DNA from: Verrucomicrobiales bacterium
Lineage (GTDB): Bacteria > Verrucomicrobiota > Verrucomicrobiia > Limisphaerales > SXTU01
Direction of reading: 5' to 3'
DNA: 45,049 nt
Assembly (NCBI GenBank): GCA_005791875.1
Contig: SXTU01000257.1
Span: 1-45,049, forward strand
Translations under genes and position numbers: made by a program
Shown: one piece after another, positions 6,455 to 14,679 of the stretch
How positions within the stretch are numbered: position 1 is the first letter of the stretch
Layout: each line of letters begins with the position of its first letter
Notes under the pieces: model-generated
The model's database searches: none
What the model was told of the DNA's origin: nothing
What the model saw: the letters and a program-made list of their open reading frames with translations, nothing else

Positions 6455-7462
6455 ATGAAGCTTGCCGGTCATCTTGTAGCCGCCGACGTGAGGACGCGGA
6501 GAGCGCTGGAAGAAGCGGATTCCACCTCCTCAGCTCGGCGGCTACGGGCGCGGCTGGCCTTCACGCTGATCGAGATGCTTGTGGTGCTGGGCATCATCGG
6601 CGTCCTGGCGGCGATGACCCTGCCGTCGTTTAAGAAGGCGGGCAAAGGCAACCTCACCGAGTCCGCCTCCCGGCAACTGCTGGATGATCTCGCCTACGCG
6701 CGGCTCAAGGCGCTGGGCACCCGCACCCCAGTGTATGTGGTCTTCTCGCCGGACCTGGCTTGGTTCGGAGCCTTGTCACCGGCCAACGTTCTTTTTCTCA
6801 CCACCAACTACGCCGCCAACAACGTCATCGGCGGGCAGTTGACTTCGTATGCGCTTTTTTCACCGCGCTCAGTCGGCGATCAGCCGGGCCAGAGCACGCC
6901 GCGCTATTTGACGGACTGGCGCTCCCTGCCAGACGGCGTCTTCATTCCTTGGGAGGCTTTCCGTCAAAACGCCATCTTCCACAATCTCACGGGCAGCCCG
7001 CAGACGGGCCAACTCATCCCGGTGGATGAGGTGCCGGGGGCGGTGTCGCTGCCGCTGCCGTTCATCGCGTTCGACGACCAGGGCCGCCTGTTCGGACGCA
7101 ACACAAACCTCACCGTCAGCCTTGTCGAAGGGAGCATCATGCATCCCAAGGACATCACCGGCCAGACGAACAGCGTGACCACCGTTGACCCGATCGCGAC
7201 TGCGCCACCGGTTGACAGAACCAACATCGTGTCGGGAATTGAGTATATGGTTCTCAACCAAAACCCGACTCCTGGAGCGCCGCTGTCGTCGGTCACCTAC
7301 CCAGGTGTCGGCACAGTCACAGCCGGCCGGACCTTCCTCGGCACTCTTGGCAACACCACCTACACCGTCGCAGCCGGTTCGCCCCGCGTGGTTCAGCACT
7401 ACGGCGTGCGGATCGAGTGGTCCACGGGCCGGGCCAAGGTCGTGAAACCTGAACTGCAATGA
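6455..7462 (+). CDS. Prepilin-like protein, Verru_Chthon cassette protein D-like (GspH-like)
   Basis: A 335-residue protein whose mature helix starts FTLIEMLVVLGIIGVLAAMTLP at residue 36, with Ala at -1 and Glu at +5. Then ESASRQLLDDLAYARLKALG follows, the GspH-type pattern of minor pseudopilins. The body is Pro/Thr/Asn-rich, and near the end HYGVRIEWSTGRAKV resembles the last strand of such proteins. The 35-residue leader is long because codons 8-31 are an inverted repeat (6476-6545). A normal leader can be recovered only by removing it. From memory, four-gene sets of one very large and three prepilin-type proteins in Verrucomicrobium and Chthoniobacter are called Verru_Chthon cassette A-D. 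The D assignment rests on size and order, not on a search. Confidence 0.75.
   Translation: MKLAGHLVAADVRTRRALEEADSTSSARRLRARLAFTLIEMLVVLGIIGVLAAMTLPSFKKAGKGNLTESASRQLLDDLAYARLKALGTRTPVYVVFSPDLAWFGALSPANVLFLTTNYAANNVIGGQLTSYALFSPRSVGDQPGQSTPRYLTDWRSLPDGVFIPWEAFRQNAIFHNLTGSPQTGQLIPVDEVPGAVSLPLPFIAFDDQGRLFGRNTNLTVSLVEGSIMHPKDITGQTNSVTTVDPIATAPPVDRTNIVSGIEYMVLNQNPTPGAPLSSVTYPGVGTVTAGRTFLGTLGNTTYTVAAGSPRVVQHYGVRIEWSTGRAKVVKPELQ
6476..6545. repeat. Palindromic element inside the leader of the D-like prepilin gene
   Basis: Left arm GTAGCCGCCGACGTGAGG (6476-6493); right arm CCTCAGCTCGGCGGCTAC (6528-6545). The arms pair at 16 of 18 positions. The whole element, including the central 34 bases, is read in frame as residues 8-31 of the prepilin leader. 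Similar GTAG...CTAC-ended palindromes occur between genes at 31494 and 36617. Confidence 0.85.
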
Positions 7463-8313
7463 ACTTGAACCCCCGTCAGCAACGCTCTGGACGTGACCAC
7501 GCCACGGTCTCCTCCCTCTCCCTTTGCGGAGCAAGGGGTGAGGGCCGGGGTGAGGGGTTTGGCGCGTCGGCGTTCGTGGCCGCACCCCTCATCCGGCCTT
7601 CGGCCACCTGCTCCCCTCGCTCCGCGAAGGGAGCAGGCAGCATCCGCACCCAACTGGCCTTCACCATGGTCGAGGTCGCCTTGAGCCTCGCCATCGTCGC
7701 CTTCGCCATGGTCGCCATCATCGGCGTCATGCCGGCGGGCCTCAACGTGCAGAAGGAAAACCGCGACGACACCGTGCTGTCGCAGGACTCCTCTATGATC
7801 CTCGAGGCCATCCGCGGCGGCGAGTCCAGCTCGAACCTCACCGCGCTCTCCACCGCGCTGGTCGGGCCGATCTACGGCGTCAACCTCAGCACCTACCCCT
7901 CCACGAACTCACCCCTCGACATCGTCAAGCGCCTCAGCATCCCGGCGTGGGACACCAGCGGCTTCACGACCGGCGCGACGGTGGCCGTCTCGGCGCGATT
8001 CCGGGCCATGAGCGGCGGGCTGGGCGACACCGCCGGGTCCGCGACGAACATGGCCTTCACCTACTACGTGCAGGTCCAGATCACGCGCTTCAACCCCGAC
8101 CCCTACACTCCCTTTTACAATCCCCTCGCGACGAACCTGCACGAGCTGAAGCTCACCTTTCAGTGGCCCGTGTATGACGATCCCGGCATCACCACCCCGC
8201 CCACGCGCGTCGGCAACCGCCAGCTCATACTGCGCTCGCTCATCAGCGGCCAGCTCGTCAACTGGACCAACGGCGGCTATTTCTTTCGGACCGAGAGCTT
8301 CAACGCCCAATAG
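7459..8313 (+). CDS. Prepilin-like protein, Verru_Chthon cassette protein B-like (GspI/PilV-like)
   Basis: A 284-residue protein. The mature helix begins FTMVEVALSLAIVAFAMVAI at residue 68 (Ala at -1, Glu at +5), then GVMPAGLNVQKENRDDTVLS. The M-V-E-V-A-L-S-L-A-I wording and the GLNxxKExxDxT continuation are, as I recall, characteristic of cassette protein B and resemble the PilV/GspI minor subunit. The leader is 67 residues, far longer than usual, because codons 18-60 are a palindromic repeat (7511-7637). The start ATG overlaps the previous stop (ATGA). The remainder is a beta-rich domain ending RQLILRSLISGQLVNWTNGG, with no catalytic motif. Function is inferred from family: a tip or priming subunit. 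Confidence 0.78.
   Translation: MNLNPRQQRSGRDHATVSSLSLCGARGEGRGEGFGASAFVAAPLIRPSATCSPRSAKGAGSIRTQLAFTMVEVALSLAIVAFAMVAIIGVMPAGLNVQKENRDDTVLSQDSSMILEAIRGGESSSNLTALSTALVGPIYGVNLSTYPSTNSPLDIVKRLSIPAWDTSGFTTGATVAVSARFRAMSGGLGDTAGSATNMAFTYYVQVQITRFNPDPYTPFYNPLATNLHELKLTFQWPVYDDPGITTPPTRVGNRQLILRSLISGQLVNWTNGGYFFRTESFNAQ
7511..7637. repeat. Palindromic element inside the leader of the B-like prepilin gene
   Basis: Left part 7511-7557 contains CCCTTTGCGGAGCAAGGGG (hairpin), then GAGGGCCGGGGTGAGGGG. Right part 7582-7637 begins GCACCCCTCATCCGG and ends with CTGCTCCC...GGGAGCAG (hairpin). The family signature GGGCCGGGGTGAGGGG is shared with the elements at 14397-14531 and 34035-34158. The whole element is read in frame as residues 18-60. 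Confidence 0.85.
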
Positions 8314-8322
8314 AACTCAGCC

Positions 8323-9507
8323 ATGAAAACCACGCCCCAGCTCTTCCAGCGCGCGGCCGCCCGCGCGGTGACGGTGCTGGAGCTGCTCGTCGCCATCAGC
8401 CTCGTCTCCTTCATCATCCTGGCGCTCTACCAGATGTTCGACCGCACGCAGGCACAGATGCGCCGCGCCGTGCGCGAGACGGACAAGTATGAGTCCGGCC
8501 GCTCGACCATGGACATCATCCGCCGCGACCTGACGCAGCTCGGCTACGTGAAGACGCTCTTCAACTCGGGCCACGGCGCCATCGCCACCAACTGGAACAA
8601 CATCCTTTTCGCACCAGCGGGCTACAGCGCGGCGACCTATTACCAGCCGGGCAGCCTAGTGAACAACGGCGTCAACTCCTACTTCGCCCTGAGCGGCAGC
8701 CTCAACAGCAACGTGCTCTCCTCCCCGACCGCTTGGGCGCTCGCCGCTCCGAACCTGCGCATCAGCAGCCTTTGGAATTCGCCCACCCCGACCGTGATGC
8801 TCAATGCTGGCGGCGCGATCCTCCAGACCAATTTCATCCACGACCTCTTCTTCATGTATTTCGACCCGAACATCCGCACGACAATCGTGGCGAGTGGATC
8901 GATTCAACCGGGCGTTAGCTATGTGGCCACCAACACGCTCACCTATCCACCTGGGGTCACAACCTACCTGGCGGGTGCTTCGTTTTACGGTATGGCGGGT
9001 TTCCCCAATTACGCTGGCGGCGCGAATCGCGCCCTTCAGATCGAGGGCGGCTGGCGGGCCGTCGGCTACCGCGTGGCCAGCTCCACCAACGCGCTCTACC
9101 CGCTCTCCACCACGCCGGGTCTGGGCACGCTCTACCGCTACGAGCTTGGCACCTACAACAACGACGCGACCCGGATGTGGTATGCGATCAACAACTTCGC
9201 CGCCAACACCCCCGCCTCGCAGACCAACCTCTTCCGGCGCGTCGCGGACAACGTCGTTCACTTCAAATGCACCGCGTATGCGAACAACTCGACCTTCCCC
9301 GTGAGCGGAGGCGACGTGCTGTTCTTCGGCACGAACGTCCCGCGTTACGTCGAGCTGGAGCTGGGCCTCCTCGACAGCAAGGTCGCCGCGCAGGCTCAAG
9401 GCATGGTCGCCGGCACGAACACCGCCGCCGCCGCCGCCTTCCTCTACTTGCAGGGCGACGCTGTCCAGATCTTCCGCCTCCAGCTTCCCGTCCGCATAGG
9501 CCAGTGA
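8323..9507 (+). CDS. Prepilin-like protein, Verru_Chthon cassette protein C-like (GspJ/PilW-like)
   Basis: A 394-residue protein. The leader MKTTPQLFQRAAARA is followed by VTVLELLVAISLVSFIILAL, with Glu at +5, Ala at -1 and Val instead of Phe at +1. Next comes YQMFDRTQAQMRRAVRETD and SGRSTMDIIRRDLTQLGY, the pattern of GspJ/PilW-type minor subunits, where an Arg-rich helix is followed by a disulphide-poor beta domain. The leader here has normal length, in contrast to the D- and B-like neighbours, which carry repeats. The stop (TGA 9505-9507) overlaps the start of the next gene (ATG 9507). It ends with VQIFRLQLPVRIGQ. It probably forms a tip complex with the B- and D-like proteins. Confidence 0.78.
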   Translation: MKTTPQLFQRAAARAVTVLELLVAISLVSFIILALYQMFDRTQAQMRRAVRETDKYESGRSTMDIIRRDLTQLGYVKTLFNSGHGAIATNWNNILFAPAGYSAATYYQPGSLVNNGVNSYFALSGSLNSNVLSSPTAWALAAPNLRISSLWNSPTPTVMLNAGGAILQTNFIHDLFFMYFDPNIRTTIVASGSIQPGVSYVATNTLTYPPGVTTYLAGASFYGMAGFPNYAGGANRALQIEGGWRAVGYRVASSTNALYPLSTTPGLGTLYRYELGTYNNDATRMWYAINNFAANTPASQTNLFRRVADNVVHFKCTAYANNSTFPVSGGDVLFFGTNVPRYVELELGLLDSKVAAQAQGMVAGTNTAAAAAFLYLQGDAVQIFRLQLPVRIGQ

Positions 9508-12500
9508 TGAAACTCACCTTCCCATCCCGTCCGGTCGCGACGCTGCGCAGCATGGTAGGGCGCGTCTGTCCCCAGCGCGCCGCCGCATCATCCGGCAACC
9601 CGAGCGGCGCGCTGGGACAGACGCGCCCTACCCGCCCTGCCTCCGGCGTCGCGCTCGTCGCCACGCTCATCATGCTTTCGCTGGTCACGTTCATGGTCGT
9701 GGCCTTCCTCGGCATCGCGCGCCGCGAACGCCGCTCCGTCGAGGCCACGCTGACTCAGGGCGAGGCGCGCAACGCTGCGGAATACGCGGTGCAGCGCGCG
9801 CAGGCCGACCTCGTCGCCCGCCTCATCGCCACTGGTGACAAATGGAACTACGGCCTGATGGTCCCGACGAACTACCAGAGCGGCAATTCTTTCACCTCCG
9901 GCGTCGCCAATGTGCTGAACGTGAACTCGGCTGAGGCCTACAGCACCTACTTTGCGAACCCAACCCCGGCAAACCTGGCGAACTATTTCCTCCGGAACAT
10001 CGCCAACCTGCAATACGACGCACGCGTGCCGGTCTTCTCCACGAACTTCACTAATGCTACGGCGTTCACGAACGGAGGCTTCTCCGCACCTCACTCGGCC
10101 GAAACCAACCAAGGGCGCTACTACTACGACTTCAACCGCAATGGATATTTCGAGCCGACCGACCGCTTCCAGTCCGGCGACCCACACTGGCTGGGCGTCC
10201 TTGAAAACCCCGGCCAGCCGCACGGGCCGAACAACCGCTTCCTCATCCGCTACACCTACCTGATGGCGCCGGCGGGCAAGACACTCGATCTGAACCTGAT
10301 TCACAACCAGGCCAAACTCCGCCCCGGCGTCAACTCCGAGGGCTACTACCGCAACCACAGCCTCGGCCCGCAGGAGATGAACACGGCCGCACTGCTCGCG
10401 GAGTTGAACCCGTATTGGGGCTGGTTCAATCCCGCGCCCGCCTACGACACGTTGGCTGCCAATCCGAGCGTGTATGTCTCCGCGCTGAACAACCGTAACC
10501 CCTTCCGCGACGCGCTCAACCTGCTCCTGTTCCGGAATAACGGCAGCTACAACAATTATCCCACGCTGGGCACGCTCTTCGGCGCAGCCGCGGCCACGGC
10601 GCTGACCAACGCGGAGTTCGACGTGCTGGCAAACGGCCCGCTGATGGGCAGCACCAATTTCACCGCCAACGTGGACGGCACCAACACCGTCTGGGTCGGC
10701 GGCACCAACACCGCCGCGGTCCCGCAGCAGTTCCACGACATGAACGAGCTGTTCCTCACCACGCGCAACTACACGCCGTTCACCACGAACCTCCATTATC
10801 TCGGCACCAACATCGCCGCGACCGCCGCCGGGGACCGTGACCGCCGCACGTTCTACGACCTCCTGAACGTCCTGGGCGTCGAGTCCGCACCCGTGGGCGG
10901 CAGGCTCAACGTCAACTGGTCCAACTCTGCCTTCAACCCCACCAACATCACCATCGGCTCCTCCGGCGGCGACCTCACCGCCTTCTCGGGATGGGACCCG
11001 AACTACTTCTTCTTCAACGCCGCCGAGTTGATGATCCGCGCGAGCTGCAGCCCGCAGATCTTCATGAACAACAACTGGACCGGGTTCGCCGGGACCGATC
11101 CGCTCGTGCTCGCCACGAACTGGTTCATGGGCGGCGGCTTCAACTTCAACTACGTCAACACCTACTACACCAACAGCGCCCTGCTCTTCCCGTTCCTCTA
11201 TGCGCCCGGCGTCGGGATCATCAGCAACGTCTATGCGGGATTCGTCGTGGACGTGAACCGCACGAACAGTGGCGGGATCAGCCTGAGCGTCACGAACATC
11301 CCCATCTACCCCTTCAGCTACTACTCGGGCGAAGTCCACCGGCTCCTCCAGTTCGCGGCGAACCTCTACGACGCCACCACCACCAACAACGCCTCGCCCG
11401 CCTACCCCACGCTCTTCCGTCCCTACTTCGCCTTCAACACGAACGGCTGGCCCAGCAACGACTTCATCAAGATCGTCGGCTACTGGACGAACGGCACGGA
11501 CACCAACCTGCTTGGCCTCCCAACGTATGAGCTCGCCGATCCAGACAGCCGGATGGCGCTCTACACCAACGCGGGAGGGATCACCGGGACGGGAGATGGC
11601 ACCAACTTCTCGTGTTTGATCGCCGGCACGCCGGTGATCATCGGTGCCAAGAAGGGCTACCCGAGCTTCAACGAGTTCGGCGTGCAGACGCTTTTCTCCG
11701 ACACGCGGCGGCTGGAGTTCGTGAAGACCAACGGGACGAACATCGGACCGATGGCACTGGCCGGCGGCAGACCGCTGGTGCAGACCAACCAGTCGCAGAT
11801 CATCGGACTGACCAACATCTTCGGCTTCGAGATGTGGAACTCCTACGCCTTGGCCTTCGGGCGTCCGTTGACACTGGTGGCGACGAACATCACCCGGATC
11901 GTTCTGACGAACGAGTTCGGCCCGGTTTACACGAACATCAGCACCAACGGCACGAACATCCTGATCCCCGCTGGCACATGGCCGGGCTTTGCCGGGAACA
12001 ACCCCAACAGCTTCAAGAGCTTCTTCTTCACGAACGTCCCCGCGCTGTCCACGAACATTGCGCGCGGCTACGCCTACGCGACGAACTACCCGCCGCTGGC
12101 CGGCTTCACCAACGGCGGCTTCATTCCCGCCAGCCCCAGCGGCCCCGGCAGCCCGAGCATCTTCAACCGCTCGAACGGCTTCCCGGAGATGCGGTTGGGC
12201 ATCACCATCACGAACACGCTTCTCTACGCGCTCTACGAAACCGCCAACAACCGCGTGGTGGACTTCGTCACCCTCACGAACCTCGTGGCCGGCATGGACC
12301 TCGCCACCGCGCTGCGCGTGACCAACAGCCCGACGGACCTCGGCGTGCGCTACTGGTTCACGAACCGCGCCGGGGCCACTGTCTTCGACCGCACGCTGGG
12401 CATCTCCAACCAGATCGCGATGTGCCTGGACACAAACGTCAACAACCAGACGACCAACCTCTGGCGGCAATATAGCTTGAACACTCCTGTCCTGCGGGAG

Positions 12501-14267
12501 ATTGACCGCTTCCGCCGCTTCATGGGCACCACCGGCGTCCTGCCGCCCAACCAGAGCCTGCCGCTGGGCGCGACCGTCCAGTCGCCCTTCAACCCCACGC
12601 GCGTCATCTCCTACACTGTCAGTTGGGAGGCCAACGACCCGCTCGTGCATTACACCACGCGCGACATGACGGACCCGTATCGCACCAGCACCGGCGACCA
12701 GGTCACGCCCATCGTCCCGCCCATCGCCATCGCGCCGCCCGCCGGCACCCTCTACCGCGTGGACTTCGGCCTGGTCAACGGCCGGCTCAACTTCGTCACC
12801 AACGGCGGGATCAACCGCTTCTATATGCCGTGGGGCCGCGCCCTCAACCCGGTCGGCACGCCGCTCGCGAACCTGACGAACTTCTACACCGTCGCCCCCG
12901 CCGCCTACGACCAGCGGCTCAAGGACGCCGGCGTGTTCAACTCCGACGCGTGGGATTTCCCGCAGCGCAAGTTCGCCAACCTCGGCTGGATCGGGCGCGT
13001 CCATCGCGGCACGCCGTGGCAGACGTTCAACCTCAAGTCCGACCAGCCCAACCCGACCAACTGGTTCTATTGGGCGCACAGCTCGGACAGCAGCCCGACC
13101 AACGACTGGCGGCTTGTGGACGTCTTCTCCGCCGCTCTCAATGCCGACTCCACGCGCGGTTTGCTCTCTGTGAACCAGACCAACCGCGCCGCGTGGGCTG
13201 CTGCGCTGGGCGGTGCGCTCGTGCTGACCAACAACGGGCTGCTGCCCGGGAACTGGCCGGTGGTCATCACGCCACAGACAGCGCAGCTCACCAACATCGT
13301 CGGCGACTACGCCTCCGGCATCATCAACGCCAAGCACCGCCTCCCGATGTGGAACCCGGCCGCGAACTACAGCCCGGGCGACATGGTGACCTACATGGTC
13401 GGCTTCTACGGGTCCGCGAACAACTATCTCGCCTTGAACGGCACGAACCAGGGCCTGAATCCTTTCGTTCAAGTCTCCGCCGGCAACTTCAGCTATTGGA
13501 CCAACGTCCCGACCTGGAACAGCCTCGCGTCCTACGCGCAGAATCAGGTCGTCGTCCATCAGGGAGTCGCCTACTACTCGCTCCAGCCGGCGAATGCTAA
13601 CCGCATTCCCTCGGCCACCATGCCGCCCACGTTCCCAGCTTGGTGGGACCTTTACTACCCGTCGCGCTCATTCAACAAGATCGGCAGCGTCCTGACCACG
13701 CACCAGATGAGCACTCTCTCGCCGTATCTGAATGTCGGCCAGCGATGGAACGGTGGTGCCTACGCCCAAGGCGCGCGGGTTTACTGGCAGGGCTGGTATT
13801 ATCAAGCGCTCCGCGCCGCGCCCGTCGGCAACCCGCCAAACCCCTATCTCAACTACTCCGACCCGCGCACGATGGCCCAATCCTACTGGTGGCCTCTGGA
13901 GTCCCCGCTCATCGCACGCAACGGCGGCACCATCGACGCCCTCAACGACGTCTTCGTCGAGCGCATCCCGCAGCAGACGCTCGGGCTGCTGACCCTGGAG
14001 CAAAGTCCGCGCATGGTCATCTACGGCATCGGCCAGTCGCTCAAGCCCGCCGAGCGGGGCATCTACGTCGGTGGTGCTGGCGGCGGCGTGTTTGCACAAA
14101 TGGTGACCAACTACCAGATCACCGGCGAGTTCGCCACGCGCACCTTGATCCGCATTGACGGCCTGCCGGAGCCGGGCCTCCTCCCGCGCCCGCTCCCCGC
14201 CAACGCACCGCCGCAATTTTTCCCCCGCATCGTCGTCGAGAGCCACAAGCAGATGCCGCCCAACTGA
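9507..14267 (+). CDS. Very large PilX/GspK-position protein, Verru_Chthon cassette protein A-like
   Basis: A 1586-residue protein with one membrane helix near the N-terminus (GVALVATLIMLSLVTFMVVA, from about residue 47), followed by FLGIARRERRSVEATLTQGEA and ARNAAEYAVQRAQADL. This is the PilX/GspK-type start: a helix lacking the F-T-x-x-E signature, then an Ala/Arg-rich helix. The rest is a long Asn/Thr/Tyr/Phe-rich domain with frequent T-N pairs and N-G-T sequons, and no catalytic motif I recognise. It matches cassette protein A by size and position. I chose ATG 9507, which overlaps the previous stop. Codons 16-42 are a palindromic element (9554-9632), so the original N-terminus was probably shorter. 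It likely spans the periplasm or outer surface as a tip or scaffold protein. Confidence 0.8.
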   Translation: MKLTFPSRPVATLRSMVGRVCPQRAAASSGNPSGALGQTRPTRPASGVALVATLIMLSLVTFMVVAFLGIARRERRSVEATLTQGEARNAAEYAVQRAQADLVARLIATGDKWNYGLMVPTNYQSGNSFTSGVANVLNVNSAEAYSTYFANPTPANLANYFLRNIANLQYDARVPVFSTNFTNATAFTNGGFSAPHSAETNQGRYYYDFNRNGYFEPTDRFQSGDPHWLGVLENPGQPHGPNNRFLIRYTYLMAPAGKTLDLNLIHNQAKLRPGVNSEGYYRNHSLGPQEMNTAALLAELNPYWGWFNPAPAYDTLAANPSVYVSALNNRNPFRDALNLLLFRNNGSYNNYPTLGTLFGAAAATALTNAEFDVLANGPLMGSTNFTANVDGTNTVWVGGTNTAAVPQQFHDMNELFLTTRNYTPFTTNLHYLGTNIAATAAGDRDRRTFYDLLNVLGVESAPVGGRLNVNWSNSAFNPTNITIGSSGGDLTAFSGWDPNYFFFNAAELMIRASCSPQIFMNNNWTGFAGTDPLVLATNWFMGGGFNFNYVNTYYTNSALLFPFLYAPGVGIISNVYAGFVVDVNRTNSGGISLSVTNIPIYPFSYYSGEVHRLLQFAANLYDATTTNNASPAYPTLFRPYFAFNTNGWPSNDFIKIVGYWTNGTDTNLLGLPTYELADPDSRMALYTNAGGITGTGDGTNFSCLIAGTPVIIGAKKGYPSFNEFGVQTLFSDTRRLEFVKTNGTNIGPMALAGGRPLVQTNQSQIIGLTNIFGFEMWNSYALAFGRPLTLVATNITRIVLTNEFGPVYTNISTNGTNILIPAGTWPGFAGNNPNSFKSFFFTNVPALSTNIARGYAYATNYPPLAGFTNGGFIPASPSGPGSPSIFNRSNGFPEMRLGITITNTLLYALYETANNRVVDFVTLTNLVAGMDLATALRVTNSPTDLGVRYWFTNRAGATVFDRTLGISNQIAMCLDTNVNNQTTNLWRQYSLNTPVLREIDRFRRFMGTTGVLPPNQSLPLGATVQSPFNPTRVISYTVSWEANDPLVHYTTRDMTDPYRTSTGDQVTPIVPPIAIAPPAGTLYRVDFGLVNGRLNFVTNGGINRFYMPWGRALNPVGTPLANLTNFYTVAPAAYDQRLKDAGVFNSDAWDFPQRKFANLGWIGRVHRGTPWQTFNLKSDQPNPTNWFYWAHSSDSSPTNDWRLVDVFSAALNADSTRGLLSVNQTNRAAWAAALGGALVLTNNGLLPGNWPVVITPQTAQLTNIVGDYASGIINAKHRLPMWNPAANYSPGDMVTYMVGFYGSANNYLALNGTNQGLNPFVQVSAGNFSYWTNVPTWNSLASYAQNQVVVHQGVAYYSLQPANANRIPSATMPPTFPAWWDLYYPSRSFNKIGSVLTTHQMSTLSPYLNVGQRWNGGAYAQGARVYWQGWYYQALRAAPVGNPPNPYLNYSDPRTMAQSYWWPLESPLIARNGGTIDALNDVFVERIPQQTLGLLTLEQSPRMVIYGIGQSLKPAERGIYVGGAGGGVFAQMVTNYQITGEFATRTLIRIDGLPEPGLLPRPLPANAPPQFFPRIVVESHKQMPPN
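9554..9632. repeat. Palindromic element inside the 5' end of the A-like gene
   Basis: Left arm 9554-9582 begins GGTAGGGCGCGTCTGTCCCC; right arm 9605-9632 is its complement with one missing base and ends GACGCGCCCTACC. A second copy with the same arm sequences lies between genes at 23560-23638. This copy is translated in frame as residues 16-42 of the cassette A-like protein. Confidence 0.92.
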
Positions 14268-14396
14268 TGAACGCCCGACTGCCAAATCTTGTGAACGCCG
14301 GCGAAATAGACTGGATGTCCCCTCGGTTGATGCGTGCGTCGCGCAGGGGCGCATCTCAATTTCTTGGTGCCACGCTTGGAAATTCAAACCCGTTCT

Positions 14397-14531
14397 CCCT
14401 CACCCCAGCCCTCTCCCGCTGGGAGAGGGAGCCGCTTCGGTCGCTTTCCGGAGATTCAGACGCGCCCGTTCCAACCACCGGCTGCCGACGATTCTCCCTC
14501 TCCCGGCGGGAGAGGGCCGGGGTGAGGGGGA
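14397..14531. repeat. Palindromic element in the 14268-14679 gap
   Basis: Left arm 14397-14430 (TCCCTCACCCCAGCCCTCTC... with its own small CTCTCCC/GGGAGAG hairpin) and right arm 14494-14531 (CTCCCTCTCCCGGCGGGAG... ending GGGCCGGGGTGAGGGGGA) are inverted copies. Same family as 7511-7637 and 34035-34158. The 412-base gap between the A-like gene and the giant exoprotein gene otherwise shows no credible gene. The element could act as a processing or termination hairpin between the two. Confidence 0.88.
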
Positions 14532-14679
14532 ACGCGTCCGCTCTACCGCGACGATCGTGCTTCACGAAAAGTCTCCCAGCCAGCCTGCAAGCAGGCGAGC
14601 TGCGCGCGTTCAGCAATAGACCGTATTGTCGGCCATCCTCCCTGGCTCGTAACCTCTCGGCACACTCGCGGAAGTGCGT

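Noticed and set aside
9588-13559. A 1323-codon open frame antisense to the cassette A-like gene
   Set aside because: Its translation is a monotone Arg/Val/Gly/Glu/Asp mixture without domains, as expected for the complement of an Asn/Thr-rich, GC-rich gene. The plus strand has convincing protein features.
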